From NCBI RefSeq assembly GCF_000143415.4, contig NW_003314265.1:2215451-2279450 (forward strand): 64,000 nt of DNA, in the 5' to 3' direction. This stretch comes from Selaginella moellendorffii. Taxonomy: Eukaryota; Streptophyta; Lycopodiopsida; Selaginellales; Selaginellaceae. The notes under the pieces are model-generated. The model ran no database searches. It saw nothing but the letters and a program-made list of their open reading frames with translations, and was not told the DNA's origin. The position numbers were made by a program, and so were the translations under genes. Below are positions 38,607 through 50,904 of this stretch, in pieces (the first letter of the stretch is position 1; every line of letters starts with the position of its first letter).

Positions 38607-40303
38607 TGTAGGCGACTAAATTTTCCATTCTACTTTAGTCACTTAACCACACCTCCAATCACTTGGAGGAGTCTCACTCACAACCTCCATAAGTCCTATT
38701 TCAGACTTGGGCTTGCTAGCCCCGAGAATGGCATCCCCACCACTCAACCTTTGCACTTGATCCAAGTGCTCCACGTGTCTGATCCCATGACCGACACCCC
38801 AAAGTACCACTGACATATCAGCCCGTTACGCTAAGGCCATGCCCCTTTACCTTGGTCACACCAGCGGTCTAACACCACCTACATCACAGTCCCATTTCTC
38901 AAGGACTGAGCCATCCGTCCATGAATGTTCATTCCAGATCCACTCCTTAGCATCCTTAAGATGCTCATAGACATGGGGAATAGCCTTCCCCAATACCCCT
39001 TTTCCGGTCTTCACCAAGTCCCGTTCTGCCCATAGCCGTGTTCACCAACACTGCCATTGGATCGAGGCCCACAGGCCTGACCACTAAGTCCCACAGTCCT
39101 CTGGGACTTCCTCACCACTCGACTATATCCTTGGTCACTACACCGGAGGACTACTCCTCTTCCTTTCCACAATCTAGGCCTTTGGGACAACATTTCGGAA
39201 CACCATGGCCCTACGCGGGCCTCATGGGTACTCTCCCCGCTTTCCGCCTTTGGGTGCTCTAGCCATGGGCTTAGAGCGAGGTTCCGTTGAGCCACACCTG
39301 GTATCCAAGTAGGTAGTGTCACCCACACTTGGACTAGGAGCATCGGCCAGTCGATCTCCCGGGGGAACTAGAGCCGGCTCTTGAACACTTCACCAAGCTA
39401 CCCCGCTTGTCGGTCCGTATTCACTCTAGTCTTGGACTTCCCAGTGGTCAGTTCATCACCCAACACTGGGTATGGCCTTCCCGAGCCAAACTAGCCTTTC
39501 CTGGCCCAAACTGGCCTTTCCTGGCCAAATTGGCTCCACTGGGCTCCAACCCCCACCCTCTCCCTACTATACTTTTGGAACCCCCCGCAGCCCCCCCCCG
39601 GGGGACGATCGCTTTGGGCTTTCACCCAACTGCCTGTATTAGTATTCGGACTCGGACTCGGGCTCGAACTCGGACTCGGTCTCGGTCCCGATTTCGGACT
39701 CGGACTCAGTCTCGGTCTCGGTCCCGATTTCGGACTCGGACTCAGTCTCGGTCTCGGTCTTGGCCTCAGTCTCGGTCTCAGTCTCGGTCTCGGTCTCGGT
39801 TCCACCTCGGACTCCATCTCGGACTCCATCTCGGGTCCATCTCAGACTCCATCTCGGACTCCATCTCGGGTCCATCTCGGACTCCATCTCAGATCCATCT
39901 CGGACTCCATCTCGGACTCCATCTCAGACTCCATCTCGGACTCCATCTCAGACTCCATCTCGGACTCCATCTCGGGTCCATCTTGGACTCCATCTCGGGT
40001 CCATCTCAGACTCCATCTCGGACTCCATATTGGACTCCAACTCGGGTCCGCCTCAGACTCCATCTCGGACACTTCCACGTGTCATGTGTTGGTCCTTTTT
40101 GGGTCCCTTTTTGGAGCCTTGCTTATTGCTCGCTTCGTGCTCGCTCCTTGAGCTCTTTGTTGGGAGTTCCACTCCCACTCTCGACCTTCCAAGTCAGAGC
40201 TTTTAGTCCAAACGTGTTACACTCGTTTGACTTTCACTTCGGCCACTACCACGTGGCACCCTTTCGGGCTCCACTTTGGGGCCTAGGGATTTTGTGTTTC
40301 ACA
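38607..40303 (-). repeat. Left LTR (3' LTR of the minus-oriented element), 1697 bp
   Basis: Bounded by TGTAGGCGAC and TTTCACA on the plus strand. It matches the right LTR closely outside the tandem-repeat tract, with scattered single-base changes, so the insertion is not brand new. It contains a CTCGGT-type hexamer tract (about 39645-39800) and a 12-bp minisatellite (about 39802-40072). Confidence 0.88.
39645..40075. repeat. Minisatellite within the left LTR
   Basis: Hexamer-like CTCGGT/CTCGGA repeats grade into roughly two dozen copies of TCGGACTCCATC and variants TCAGACTCCATC and the 11-mer TCGGGTCCATC. All three frames stay open on both strands, giving artefact proteins of SDSI or MESE repeats. 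Confidence 0.9.
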
Positions 40304-40331
40304 ACTCCACCACCCATAGACGAAGTTCGAT
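40291..40331 (-). promoter_or_regulatory. Polypurine tract next to the left LTR
   Basis: On the minus strand, GGGTGGTGGAG ends one base before the LTR start TGTGAAAC. Its position fits the plus-strand primer of a reverse-transcribing element. Confidence 0.6.
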
Positions 40332-43300
40332 GTCCTCATCGAACGGTAAACCATTTTATAAAGTAACACCCGCATGTGTTACCATCTCCATCCTTGGCAC
40401 CTAGCCAATATTAGTCAATGGTTTGACATTGAAGGCTCACCATGCCTTCTCCATATTCGTCAATGGTTTGACACCAAAGGGTCACCATGCTTTGCCTATC
40501 CTCTAAGGAGGGTAGTCTCTCCAACTTAGAGACTGATTAGACCACACGTAGTGGTTCTCTCATTTTATTGGTTTAGTTCTCGCTAAACCTCTTAGAGACC
40601 CTTCTCTAAGTCAATCCCTACTACTCCTTCTCGAGTAATCTCAATTTCCATCAATTGAATGTTTGCACCTTGGAACTTTTACTCTTTGACTTCTGGAAGT
40701 CAATTTCCTAGGTGTCTCCAACACCTTGCGTTGCACATATTGTGCAACTCCACTTCCTCATCCTAGGAAGTTCTCTACCAGTTTAGGGTTTAGGCACCAT
40801 CATCCTCTCTTCTATTTCATGCCACCTTAGGCACTAAGTTCCAGTTATCATACTTTGTGCTAGAGCTGTCCATGGCCCTATCATTTGGCTACCTTACCTT
40901 GGAGCTTCCCCTTTCGCCAAATCAGAGCAATTCAGAATCCATCCTTGGAAACACACTTCCTTTCCCGCAATTTGTTAGCGTCCAACACATTAGTGTTCCT
41001 CACCTAACTTTGCCACTTGGATTCCTTCCAAGGGATTCCATGGCCCTATCTTGGCCACTCATCTTTTGCTCCTATCCATTGATTATTGCACCAAGCAATA
41101 CTGAATTTCTACCTCCCTCTTTGAGGTATTCTTTTGATTCCATAGCAAAGGCTCTGCTTTGCCAAGACTAGAGTGTTCACCCCTAGTAAGTTTCTTTAGC
41201 ATTTTCTGCTGTGGGCTCTATCCACGGCCCAACTTCATGACCCTCCCATGGGTCTCTTATAGAGACTACTTTCCTCGGGCACACTATGCCATCGCAATGA
41301 CATAGCTCATTTCCCTAAGGTGTTTTTCCCACTTGGTCACATTGACCAAGCCACACCATCATTAATAGTTCAAATCAACACTTTGAACTAAGGACCTTAT
41401 TCCTTAACCCAAACAAGGACCTTGTCCTTTATTAGTTACAAGATCACCTAGTGATCTCACCTCGGCACCTTAACAGGTTTGCCAATAGGTACTAGGTCTT
41501 CCAGACCTTTAACTTGTTAACTACGACCCTGGGGGCATCCCTCACACTTGGCGGTGCGCCCAAACCAGCCCTTCCGACCAAGGGTCCATAGCAACTGAGA
41601 CTGGGTGTCCCCATCTCATTCACCACGTCCTTGGTGCCACTTGCACCAAAGTGTTCAAGTTAGATATGCTGAGCCACACTAAGCAATTTAACCGTGCATC
41701 ACGACTTCGAGACATCCCTCGCTTGGCGGTGTGCCCAAACCAGTCTCCACACTGAGAGTCCATGACCACCGAAAAATGAGTGTCCTCATATTCTAAACCA
41801 TCACCACGCCCTAGTGAGTTGGGACTCGAACCCAAGCACTAGAGGGTCGGGACTCAAACCCAACCTCCATATATGCATCTACGGACAGCATCACCCAGGA
41901 TGCCTGGCGTGACTCCCCACACTGGTGCACCAACTTATACTCAAAGCGCGCTATAGATCACAGCTTAGGAACTTAGTTCCTCCACGCTGCCAAGTCCTCT
42001 CACTTGACAAGTCTGTGATCATGCATGGACTCCTCCATGCTTGGCCCCATGGCCCATCCTTTTTGAAGTTATCACCTTCAATTAGGATATTTGTTCCCCT
42101 GACTTGCCAATCTCGCTTTGGCAAGTCTTCTGACCACTGTAACATGGTTCCTGCACAAGCGTGAAGCCCTTGATCATCAACTTTCGTTCAAAGCCTTCTC
42201 TTTGAACACTCAGGAATTACTTCCCTAACCTTGATAGCCTTGCCTCATGGCAAGCTTCAAGACCACGCTTCTACTGCGCCATTCTGATTTCGCGCATTCT
42301 TTAAACCATTTACGCTTGGCCTTTCTAGGCACCAAGCTACCTAGAATCATCTTTGGGAACCTTGAAGGAACTTTGTCCCTTAACTTGCTAAAGCCTCCTT
42401 TTTTGCAAGCTTTCCAATTACCATATAGTCTAACATGGACAATTCCATATTTTAGACTCTCCATGGCATCATGGTTGCTAGCGGCAACACCCTTGAGCCC
42501 CCACTTGATTCTCCACTCCCAGCTAGCATAACCAACCTTGGTTATGCCCTTCGATTCCTATGGTTCGGTTCTATCCCTTTACTTCTTGCTTTTGGCTTCA
42601 CACCTTTCCTTCGGTCATTCTCCTCCAGACTAGGAGGATAGCTTTGCACTTTCTATCATGCCTTAGCAAGTATTCTTAGGGATGAACTTACCCGATAGCC
42701 TAGGGAGTGGTTCCTCGATCCAGATATGCTCACCCTATAATCCCACACATCGGGATTACGCTGTTGCTTACAGGCCTTTACATGCCCATCACTAGCCTTG
42801 CCAAAATTCCATTTTTGGCTCTGTCCAATTTGAGTAGACAGTCTTCTCCTGTCTCCGCTAACTTTGGACATTTGGATAGCACCATTTCTATCCATCATTC
42901 GCTAGGGACTTAGTCTCTTGGGCCTTATTTATTACCCTCGCGACATCAAACACCACCTCCTGGTGTTCTAGAGTGTTCGGGTGTCCCAATGATGGCTTCC
43001 TTGACAATGAGTATTTCCTTTTATGACATTGACTTACTATATCGCAACATAAGCAACTTATCCCCCGTAAGGGTATGTCCAACTTCCCTATGCCATTAAG
43101 AAGGCTTGGGTAGCTACTTTCTACCCGTTTAACCAATTATTTTTCACCTCTTGCTTAGTTGCCTCATAGTTATCAAGTCCTACAACTCATTGCTGGTGCT
43201 TCCACACCTCCATCATTATTTGGGTCACGACACTCCAACTGCATGCTTTGCCGCTTAGGCTATGTCATTCCCATTTCCATTGGGATTCCTTTGGCAAGGG

Positions 43301-43916
43301 GTTCTCATGAACCCACCAACATAGCCTCAAGGTATTACCCCTTAGCCCATTTGGTGTCTCCACACCATCGGCTCCACGAGCCTACCTTTATGACACTTCT
43401 TCTTTGTGTCTAAGTTTTTGCCAAGACCAATACCGCTCTTTCTCATGCCAACCATCTGTTAGCACTGCACCATAGAGGTCCTCTTCCGTATTTGAACTCC
43501 CACGGTCATTACTTCTGGTCTCACATTCATGAGCACTAACCTCAACTATATGAGGATAATCTTGTGACTCCTTTATTGCTTTGGAGTCTTTATCTTTCCT
43601 GTGATCCCAACTATAGTTGTTTACCACAACTACATTGGCCATTTACTGAGTCAAACGCTCATTTGGATCACATCCTCAACTCTCTAAGGAAAACCATATA
43701 CTGTTCCCAAGATCCCAAAGTCGTTCCCTTACTGGCCCCTTTTTTATCCACCACATCGCCCAAGTTCACGCATGAACTTGAGTGGAGAGCCATGTCCTCT
43801 CGACATGCTACTCCTCAAGGATAGGCCCACTCCTAGGACCTTCCGATGCCAACATCAATGGTGATATACTTGAGCACCAATAAAAGTCAGACTAAGGAAC
43901 AGTTCCGATACCAAAT
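40304..43916. other. Noncoding interior of the LARD-like element, dense in short perfect hairpins
   Basis: Word/reverse-complement pairs with 2-10-base loops follow each other every few tens of bases. Checked examples with stems of 7-10 bp: 40591-40610, 40686-40703, 40730-40748, 41333-41349, 41367-41389, 42186-42207, 42526-42547 (10-bp stem, 2-base loop) and 43762-43781. At least fifteen stems of 7 bp or more were seen; about three are expected by chance in this length. No coding frame of retroelement type is present. Confidence 0.8.
43902..43913 (-). promoter_or_regulatory. Primer binding site of the LTR element
   Basis: Minus-strand TGGTATCGGAAC, three bases inside the LTR end, is close to the plant consensus complementary to the 3' end of initiator methionine tRNA (TGGTATCAGAGC). 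It sets the element's orientation. Confidence 0.8.
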
Positions 43917-45654
43917 TGTAGGCGACTAAATTTTCCATTCTACTTTAGTCACTTAACCACACCTCCAATAACTTGGAGGAGTCTCACTCACAACCTCCAT
44001 AAGTCTTATTTCAGACTTGGGCTTGCTAGCCCCGAGAATGGCATCCCCGCCACTCAACCTTTACACTTGATCCAAGTGCTCCACGTGTCCGATCCCATGA
44101 CCAACACCCCAAGGTACCACCGACATATCAGCCCGTTACGCTAAGGCCATGCCCCTTTACCTTGGTCACACCAGTGGTCTAACACCACCTGCATCACAGT
44201 CCCATTTCTCAAGGACTGAGCCATCCGTCCATGAGTGTTCATTTTAGATCCACTCCTTAGGATTCTTAAGATGCCCACAGACATGGGGAATAGCCTTCCC
44301 CAATACCCCTTTTCCGGTCTTCACCAAGTCCTATTCTGCCCATGGCCGTGTTCGCCAACACTGCCACTGGATCGAGGCCCACAGGCCCGACCACTAAGTC
44401 CCACGGTCCTCTAGGACTTCCTCACCACTCGACTGTATCCTTGCTCACTACACCGGAGGACTATTCCTCTTCCTTTCCACAGTCTGGGCCTTTGGGACAA
44501 CATTTCGGAACACCGTGGCCCTATGCGGGCCTCATGGGTACTCTCCCCGCCTTCCGCCTTTGAGTGCTCTAGCCATGGGCTTAGAGCGAGGTTCCGTTGA
44601 GCCACACCTGGTATCCAAGTAGGTAGTGCCACCCACACTTGGACTAGGAGCATCGGCCAGTCGATCTCCCGGGGGAACTAGAGCCGGCTCTTGAACACTT
44701 CACCAAGCTACCTCACTTGTCGGTCCGTATTCACTCTAGTCTTGGACTTCCTAGTGGTCAGTTCATCACCCAACACTGGGTATGGCCTTCCCGGGCCAAA
44801 CTAGCCTTTCCTGGCCCAAACTAGCCTTTCCTGGCCAAACTAGCTCCACTGGGCTTTAACCCCCACCCTCTCCCTACTATACTTTTGGAACCCCCGCAGC
44901 CCCCCCCCCCCCCCCCCGGGGGACGATCGCTTTGGGCTTTCACCCAACTGCCTGTATTAGTATTCGGACTCGGACTTGGTCTCGGTCCCGGTTTCGGACT
45001 CGGACTTGGTCTCGGTCTCGGTCTCGGTCTCGGTTCCATCTCGGACTCCATCTCGGACTCCATCTCGGGTCCATCTCGAACTCCATCTCGGACTCCATCT
45101 CGGGTCCATCTCGGACTCCATCTCGGGTCCATCTCGGGTCTATCTCGGACTCCATCTCGGACTCCATCTCGGACTCTATCTTGGGTCCATCTCAGATCCA
45201 TCTCGGACTCCATCTCGGACTCCATCTCAGACTCCATCTCGGACTCCATCTCAGACTCCATCTCGGACTCCATCTCAGACTCCATCTCGGACTCCATCTC
45301 AGACTCCATCTCGGACTCCATCTCGGGTCCATCTTGGACTCCATCTCGGGTCCATCTCAGACTCCATCTCGGACTCCATATTGGACTCCAACTCAGGTCC
45401 GCCTCAGACTCCATCTCGGACACTTCCACGTGTCATGTGTTGGTCCTTTTTGGGTCCCTTTTTGGAGCCTTGCTTATTGCTCGCTTCGTGCTCGCTCCTT
45501 GAGCTCTTTGTTGGGAGTTCCACTCCCACTCTCGACCTTCCAAGTCAGAGCTTTTAGTCCAAACGTGTTACACTCGTTTGACTTTCACTTCGGCCACTAC
45601 CACGTGGCACCCTTTCGGGCTCCACTTTGGGGCCTAGGGATTTTGTGTCTCACA
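43917..45654 (-). repeat. Right LTR (5' LTR of the minus-oriented element), 1738 bp
   Basis: Same boundaries as the left LTR (TGTAGGCGAC ... CTCACA). It is 41 bp longer because its 12-bp repeat tract is longer and its C-run (about 44900-44917) is longer, while its hexamer tract is shorter. Confidence 0.88.
44960..45421. repeat. Minisatellite within the right LTR
   Basis: Same two-part structure as in the left LTR, with a shorter CTCGGT tract (to about 45033) and about thirty copies of the 11/12-bp TCGGACTCCATC family (45034-45420). Confidence 0.9.
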
Positions 45655-48600
45655 AACACTTAACGCCAAATATCCCAAGACCCTTAACTAATTGGAAAAG
45701 GGGGTGCACTCTTGTTCATGGGCCCTTTCCCTTTATATTTAAACCCCAGCAGATCATCTCTCAAGTCATTCCCTTTGGTTGCTTACATTGTCCTTATTCT
45801 GCATCCAGCTTAAGTTTAATCCTAAGTTCCATTTCATGTTAGTTGGTGGAGTACTCATGTCCTTGCATTAGGCCACCGATATGCCAAAATAGCGCTAGAC
45901 TCTGTTTGGCTCCGTTTTGTGTGTTGGTCCTAACAATGGGATGCTAGTTGCTCCAAGACTGTTCCAAGTCGCTCCGGGCTCCTGTCCCTTTGCTCCTTAG
46001 GCTGTATGCTCGGGAGTTGCTCTATGGTCTAGTTCTGTCACTCCTTGGCTCCATGCTTGGGAGTTTGGCACCGTTCCTTCTTTCAGTGGCCCAAGGCCCT
46101 GAACCTCAAGTTCTGCACCACTGTCCTTTGGACACATGGTATATAACATGTGGTATGTATCATGTGGCACATGGAGGGTTTAGGTTCTGCTTCGTGGTGT
46201 TATCCTATGGTAAATCACTATAGGATAAAGGGTAAAAACCACGTGCGCTACAACAAGTGAGGATATTTGCAATGGTGGCATCATGTGGAGACTCACTCTT
46301 GCTATAATGCATCTTCACTACATCATCCTAAAAGAGCGGGCAAAATTGAGTTGACTCTAAGAGTGGATGAGCCGGTGGCTCCCATGTCTTGGCAAAATGT
46401 TAGATAGCAAAATCCATTGGCAATGGCACCCCCCAGACTCTCTTCTACGCTCTACTCAAAGGGGGGACATAGACATCAACACGATCCAAAGGAAACAACC
46501 ACATCCACTTCTACTCCAAAACTAGGTCCAATTGAGACACTAGAGGATCATAGAGTAGCTCGTCTAGAGGGTAGTATGCCCAATTTTTTATATTAGTCCC
46601 ATTAGAACATGGGGAATGTACATATATGGTTTATCTTAGATCCAGCAATCCAATCTAAAAGGCTGCCAACCTTTGTTGACTAGTATCCACTACTCAATAA
46701 TAGTAAAAACTAGTGTTCTACCATCTGGCCAATTGAAATGAAATGTCTAGCCAGACATCATAAATCATCACATCTTTGCCATTTGGATGCTGAATATGAA
46801 TTGATCTAGTGCCAAGAAATAATGGATGATGTCATCACTAGAGAAGGGCTAGAGTGTCACAAAGAGCTCCTTTACAGCAACCACAAGGTGTGTAGTGTAC
46901 TCAGGATGTCCATTAAACATGTCATCCATGCCATACTGGTGGCTCCATTAGAGTTGTGATTGTCATCCAGCTGGCATTGCCCCTTTGGGGACTACTAGAG
47001 GTCTTGCCCTCTAGCCTCATTTCATTGTTGTTTAACCGGGTCCCTTCCTGTTGACAAGTGCTGCACCGCAAGTTAAAGTCATGCCACTCACCTTTCTTGC
47101 ATTAATATTGTCACCACCACGCTCTTGAGATGACAACTACTTCGAACTTAGGCACTAAAGAAAATAATGGCACAACTTTGATCCTTGTGTCACCATAGCA
47201 ATGCTGGTAATCTACCCTTCACAACAAACTAGTGATTTCTCATACTGGACCAGCTCTGTCATAAAATGTTGTTGAGTGTGGGTGTCTTGCTTGCTAAGAA
47301 GCCACAAGTAAGAGCATATTGCGTGTAAGACTGTGTTGAATTTCAATTTAATAAGAAGAACAATGTCTAGAGCCTTCCTTTACATCCAAGTGATGAATTT
47401 CTGAACTGGTTCTCCAAGCTCTTGTAAAATTCATCATTCCAAATGAAGATATCGACATCTTCTGTCACATGGGATCCCATAACTTCGGTTCACATTCATC
47501 CAGGATCGTTCCACAGCAAGACCGCATCATCTCTCAAAGAGGAATAGACTCCAAGTTCCCAGCCTGTTTCAATAATCATCCCTCATGCATAATGGCAGAT
47601 TTCGAGACATCAATGTACAACAATCCAGGAACCATTAGAGTGAGCAGCCAGGTCTAATAATATGAAGGGCAATCACCCTAATCAAGGTGTCCCATCTATA
47701 ATCACAATTTTTTTTCAATACCTATATTCCCTTCCAAAATAAATTTAGTGGCATGTCTACTTTTAAAAAGTGATGAGTTTCCTTTACTAGTCAGACATTA
47801 GTCAACGGCCAAAGACCACTAATAACATCAGCTAGAATTGAGCATGTTCTCACCATGCCAGGAAATTGTCTCCAGGAAATTGTCTCCATCCAACACTTTC
47901 TTATGTGGCTAGATTTAATTTTTTTAGGAAAAGTTAATGTTCTGGCAAGTCCAACAACAGAGATACACGTTATATAATTGAAGCTTATTAGGATAAAACC
48001 ACATAAGACTAAGAAAATCTAATTATTTTTTACTATCCTTTTATGGTGTCAGTCAAAACTGAATTTAAGGGTAAATATTGGTGTGAAAAGGCTCTTAGAA
48101 TTATATGGCTATTAACCACATGCAGATAATACTTCAAACTTGATCAAAAGTAAGGGATTGTAACTTGTTGTTCAATTGATCATTTGATATATAACTTAGT
48201 CAACAATTTCTCAAAAACAAATTCCAAACTTAGTAGCAACCACTTCTAAGTTAATACAAGGTTAAAACAATTGCAAACTTTGTCTCCACATCTAATTTGT
48301 TTTTGAACCTACTTTTTAAGCTTATATAAAGTTTTACAATAGAGAAAATTAAATATAGATCTAGACATTAAACATCCTATCATTATAAAAATGTGTTAAA
48401 GTGTGATCCATGATTTATAGTATAACCAAATCTCTAGCAAAACTCTTCTTTTCTTTTTCCATACATCCTCAATAGTTGCCCTCTACCCATAATTTTCCCA
48501 TCAAGATATTAGTATTATTAATTTGGATGTAAATCATATTCAGTAAGAAGAAATTTTTAGCTCTATATATATCCACAATTCAAACGAAAAATAAATTTAA

Positions 48601-50660
48601 AACGACTATAAGCTCTGTACTTAATTTATTTAGATGGTGAAAGATATTTACACGTGTGTGGATTTATTTCTTTGTTTTGAGTTGCATGAAAACTATTATG
48701 CACACAATCACTTTTCAATTGCTGTATGAACAATTAAAACACGATTATGTATATAATATTTTTGTCATGGGTTATGCCATGTATACATAGGCATAACACC
48801 TTAGACTGCTATGTAAAATTGATGCCACATCATCCAAGATAACATGACATCACCACAAATTTAATGAAGGTTTTACATAGGTAAATATGTAATGCAAGTT
48901 TTATACAAGCAAGTATGCAGTGCTCATTTATATTATGTAAGAAAAATCTTCCACAACTCTTCTTTTTCTTTTACAATGTTATATAAAGATGAAATTTATG
49001 AATAATATGTGGAGCAATAGGATAAAAAGCACCATATTGAATGGGAGTTTTTTGTTTTGTCATAGCATCACACATTATAATGGAGTGCCTAATTAGTGCT
49101 TTCTTGGTCAAGCATGTAAATATTAATTTCCATATAAATTAGCTATAAACATATATGTAACTTTATTACTTTTATCAATCTCCACCAAAGTGTTGTAACA
49201 ATCTTCCAACCCTTCACATTTTTCCACCTTTTATATGCACTCAAATGGTAGTCCAAGTTACACAGCTCGGCTCTAGAGGCATAGATTCTAACACCATCAT
49301 TGCCTCATCTAAATTGTTCCAAGAGATTAATCACTCCATGGTAGTGCTCATGCCTAACATAGATCTTATACTTCGTCTCTATTGCATACTTTGCTTGTTT
49401 CATAAGCTTTATATGGCTACAAGCATTGATGTATTGGGATGAAGGCTAAGATTTTGTATGCTATGAAAGCTTTCAAACAAAGAAGCAATATCTCTTTAAT
49501 GCTATATCTATTTACAAGTGTTGTCCAAGCTATAAGAGTTTTTGACAACATCAAGTTGAAAACCTATTGAAGTGGGACTATTCTTCCAACTTTATAAATG
49601 ACTTGGTTGCTCTTCAGTCTATAGTAGCAAATCTCTACATGAACTCTTCATCCCAATTGCCAAGTGCTAATGCTGTTGCAAGCTTTAAGTCCTCATTACC
49701 GATTTTGTTACTTTGAGCTGTCTAACAATGCAAAGTCATGCTTTGCTTCAGTGCCACTAATTTCACAAAACCTCTATCCATGTCCCTACTTTCTTCTTTA
49801 GTAGAAAGAACTCAAGCACTCCTTGAAAGTAATCCCATAGTTTCGTGAATTTTGCATATAACATTTAGATTGTATAGCTTGAAATAGTTTTAACACTGTT
49901 TTGTACTGTCTGTTCTTAAATGGATTTTTCACATTCTTAATCACATGCTAAATTTTTGGGCATTGTAATAGTTAATTACCTAAGCACACAACAATGGCAA
50001 GCTTAGTCCACAATATTTAAAATGTGCTAAAAAATCCAGCTTGCTTGTTGAAAAATATTATGTCTACAAGCCTTTAGTCTAAACCTTACTAATGTGTAGA
50101 AAAAAAAACTAATGTAAAGTTAAGATTTACATAGCATAAAAATTGCACTTGGACTTTGCCTTACATACATGACAAACACCAATGCATACTTATCCATAAA
50201 AAAATATTGTGTTTAAAATATTATTTTGTGAGTAACACATATAATAGTTTAAGCACATATGTGTTTTTTTAAAATATATTTTGGAGGTTACTATAATATT
50301 TTGCCAAGCCACCCACCCCAGATATACTTTTCTTCTTGGGACAAAAGTTGCTATCATAAACTGCTTACCATACCTAAGGCTATGATAAATAAAAGATGTT
50401 CTTTTAAGTGCTCTATCTCTATCATCAAGAAGACTAAAAATTATGATGGAGAACTTTCACACTCTTAATTAAAAATATTTTCTAGATTCATGTATTATTA
50501 TTATTATATCTGTACAAACTGAAATCAGGTGAAAGGTCATTAAAAAGGGACCAGAGTAGTTGAGGCATCCCAACCACCATATGAACCACTGCAACAACTA
50601 AAGCACAAAAAGAAACAGAAAAAGAAAAAGAAGGAATCAAAAGTGTAGAGCTCCATACAC
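45655..50660. other. Unclassified intergenic DNA, strongly AT-rich from about 47.7 kb
   Basis: About 5 kb with no gene, tRNA or recognisable transposon domain. 45655-47700 is of medium composition with scattered short frames. 47700-50650 is much richer in A and T than the rest of the window, with many A/T runs and frames under 70 codons. I could not find terminal repeats. It is probably old transposon debris. No CRISPR-like or satellite array is present. Confidence 0.5.
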
Positions 50661-50667
50661 TTCCAGT

Positions 50668-50824
50668 CACTGGCCGTGAAAGACAGGTTCCTGAGAAGTT
50701 TAGTGATTAATTCTGTGTCTCGTCTTCTTCAGCAAGGCAAGCCAGCGGAAGCGGCTCCAGGAAGATCAGAGCTACGACCCTCTATCAGATGAGGAAGTGG
50801 CAAAGGAGCACCGAAATGTGTGAG
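50668..50824 (+). pseudogene. 3' fragment of the TOL gene (duplicate)
   Basis: Matches the last exon of the TOL gene at about 32850-33042, from CACTGGCCGTGAA to the CACCGAAA.GTGTGA end. It carries internal deletions, a changed frame and early stops (TAGTGATTAATTC). There is no start, VHS or most of the GAT domain. It marks the edge of the segmental duplication that also copied cystinosin. Confidence 0.85.
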
Positions 50825-50904
50825 CGACTATCACCAATCTCGTGGTTTCGTTGCTCCCTCTTTTTGTAAAAACCGACTGGTCATATATATACAAATGTTC
50901 TGTG

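Larger units (their letters stand above)
38607..45654 (-). mobile_element. LTR retrotransposon without gag/pol (LARD-like), minus orientation
   Basis: About 7.05 kb. Two direct repeats of ~1.7 kb (38607-40303 and 43917-45654) each begin TGT and end ACA, as LTRs do. Orientation is minus: next to the inner edge of the right repeat lies TGGTATCGGAAC (minus strand), a primer site for initiator-Met tRNA, and next to the inner edge of the left repeat lies a purine-rich GGGTGGTGGAG (minus strand), the polypurine tract. Flanks GACAC and AACAC could be a 5-bp target duplication with one mismatch. The ~3.6-kb interior has no protease, integrase, reverse transcriptase or zinc-knuckle frame on either strand, so the element must use enzymes from elsewhere. 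Long LTRs plus a long noncoding interior define a large retrotransposon derivative. Confidence 0.85.

Noticed and set aside
39407-40366. 319-codon frame with SRSR/LHLGLHLG repeats (and similar frames in the right LTR)
   Set aside because: Produced by the LTR minisatellite, which keeps all frames open. Not a protein gene.
44821-45429. 202-codon minus-strand frame of MESE repeats
   Set aside because: Same minisatellite read on the other strand.
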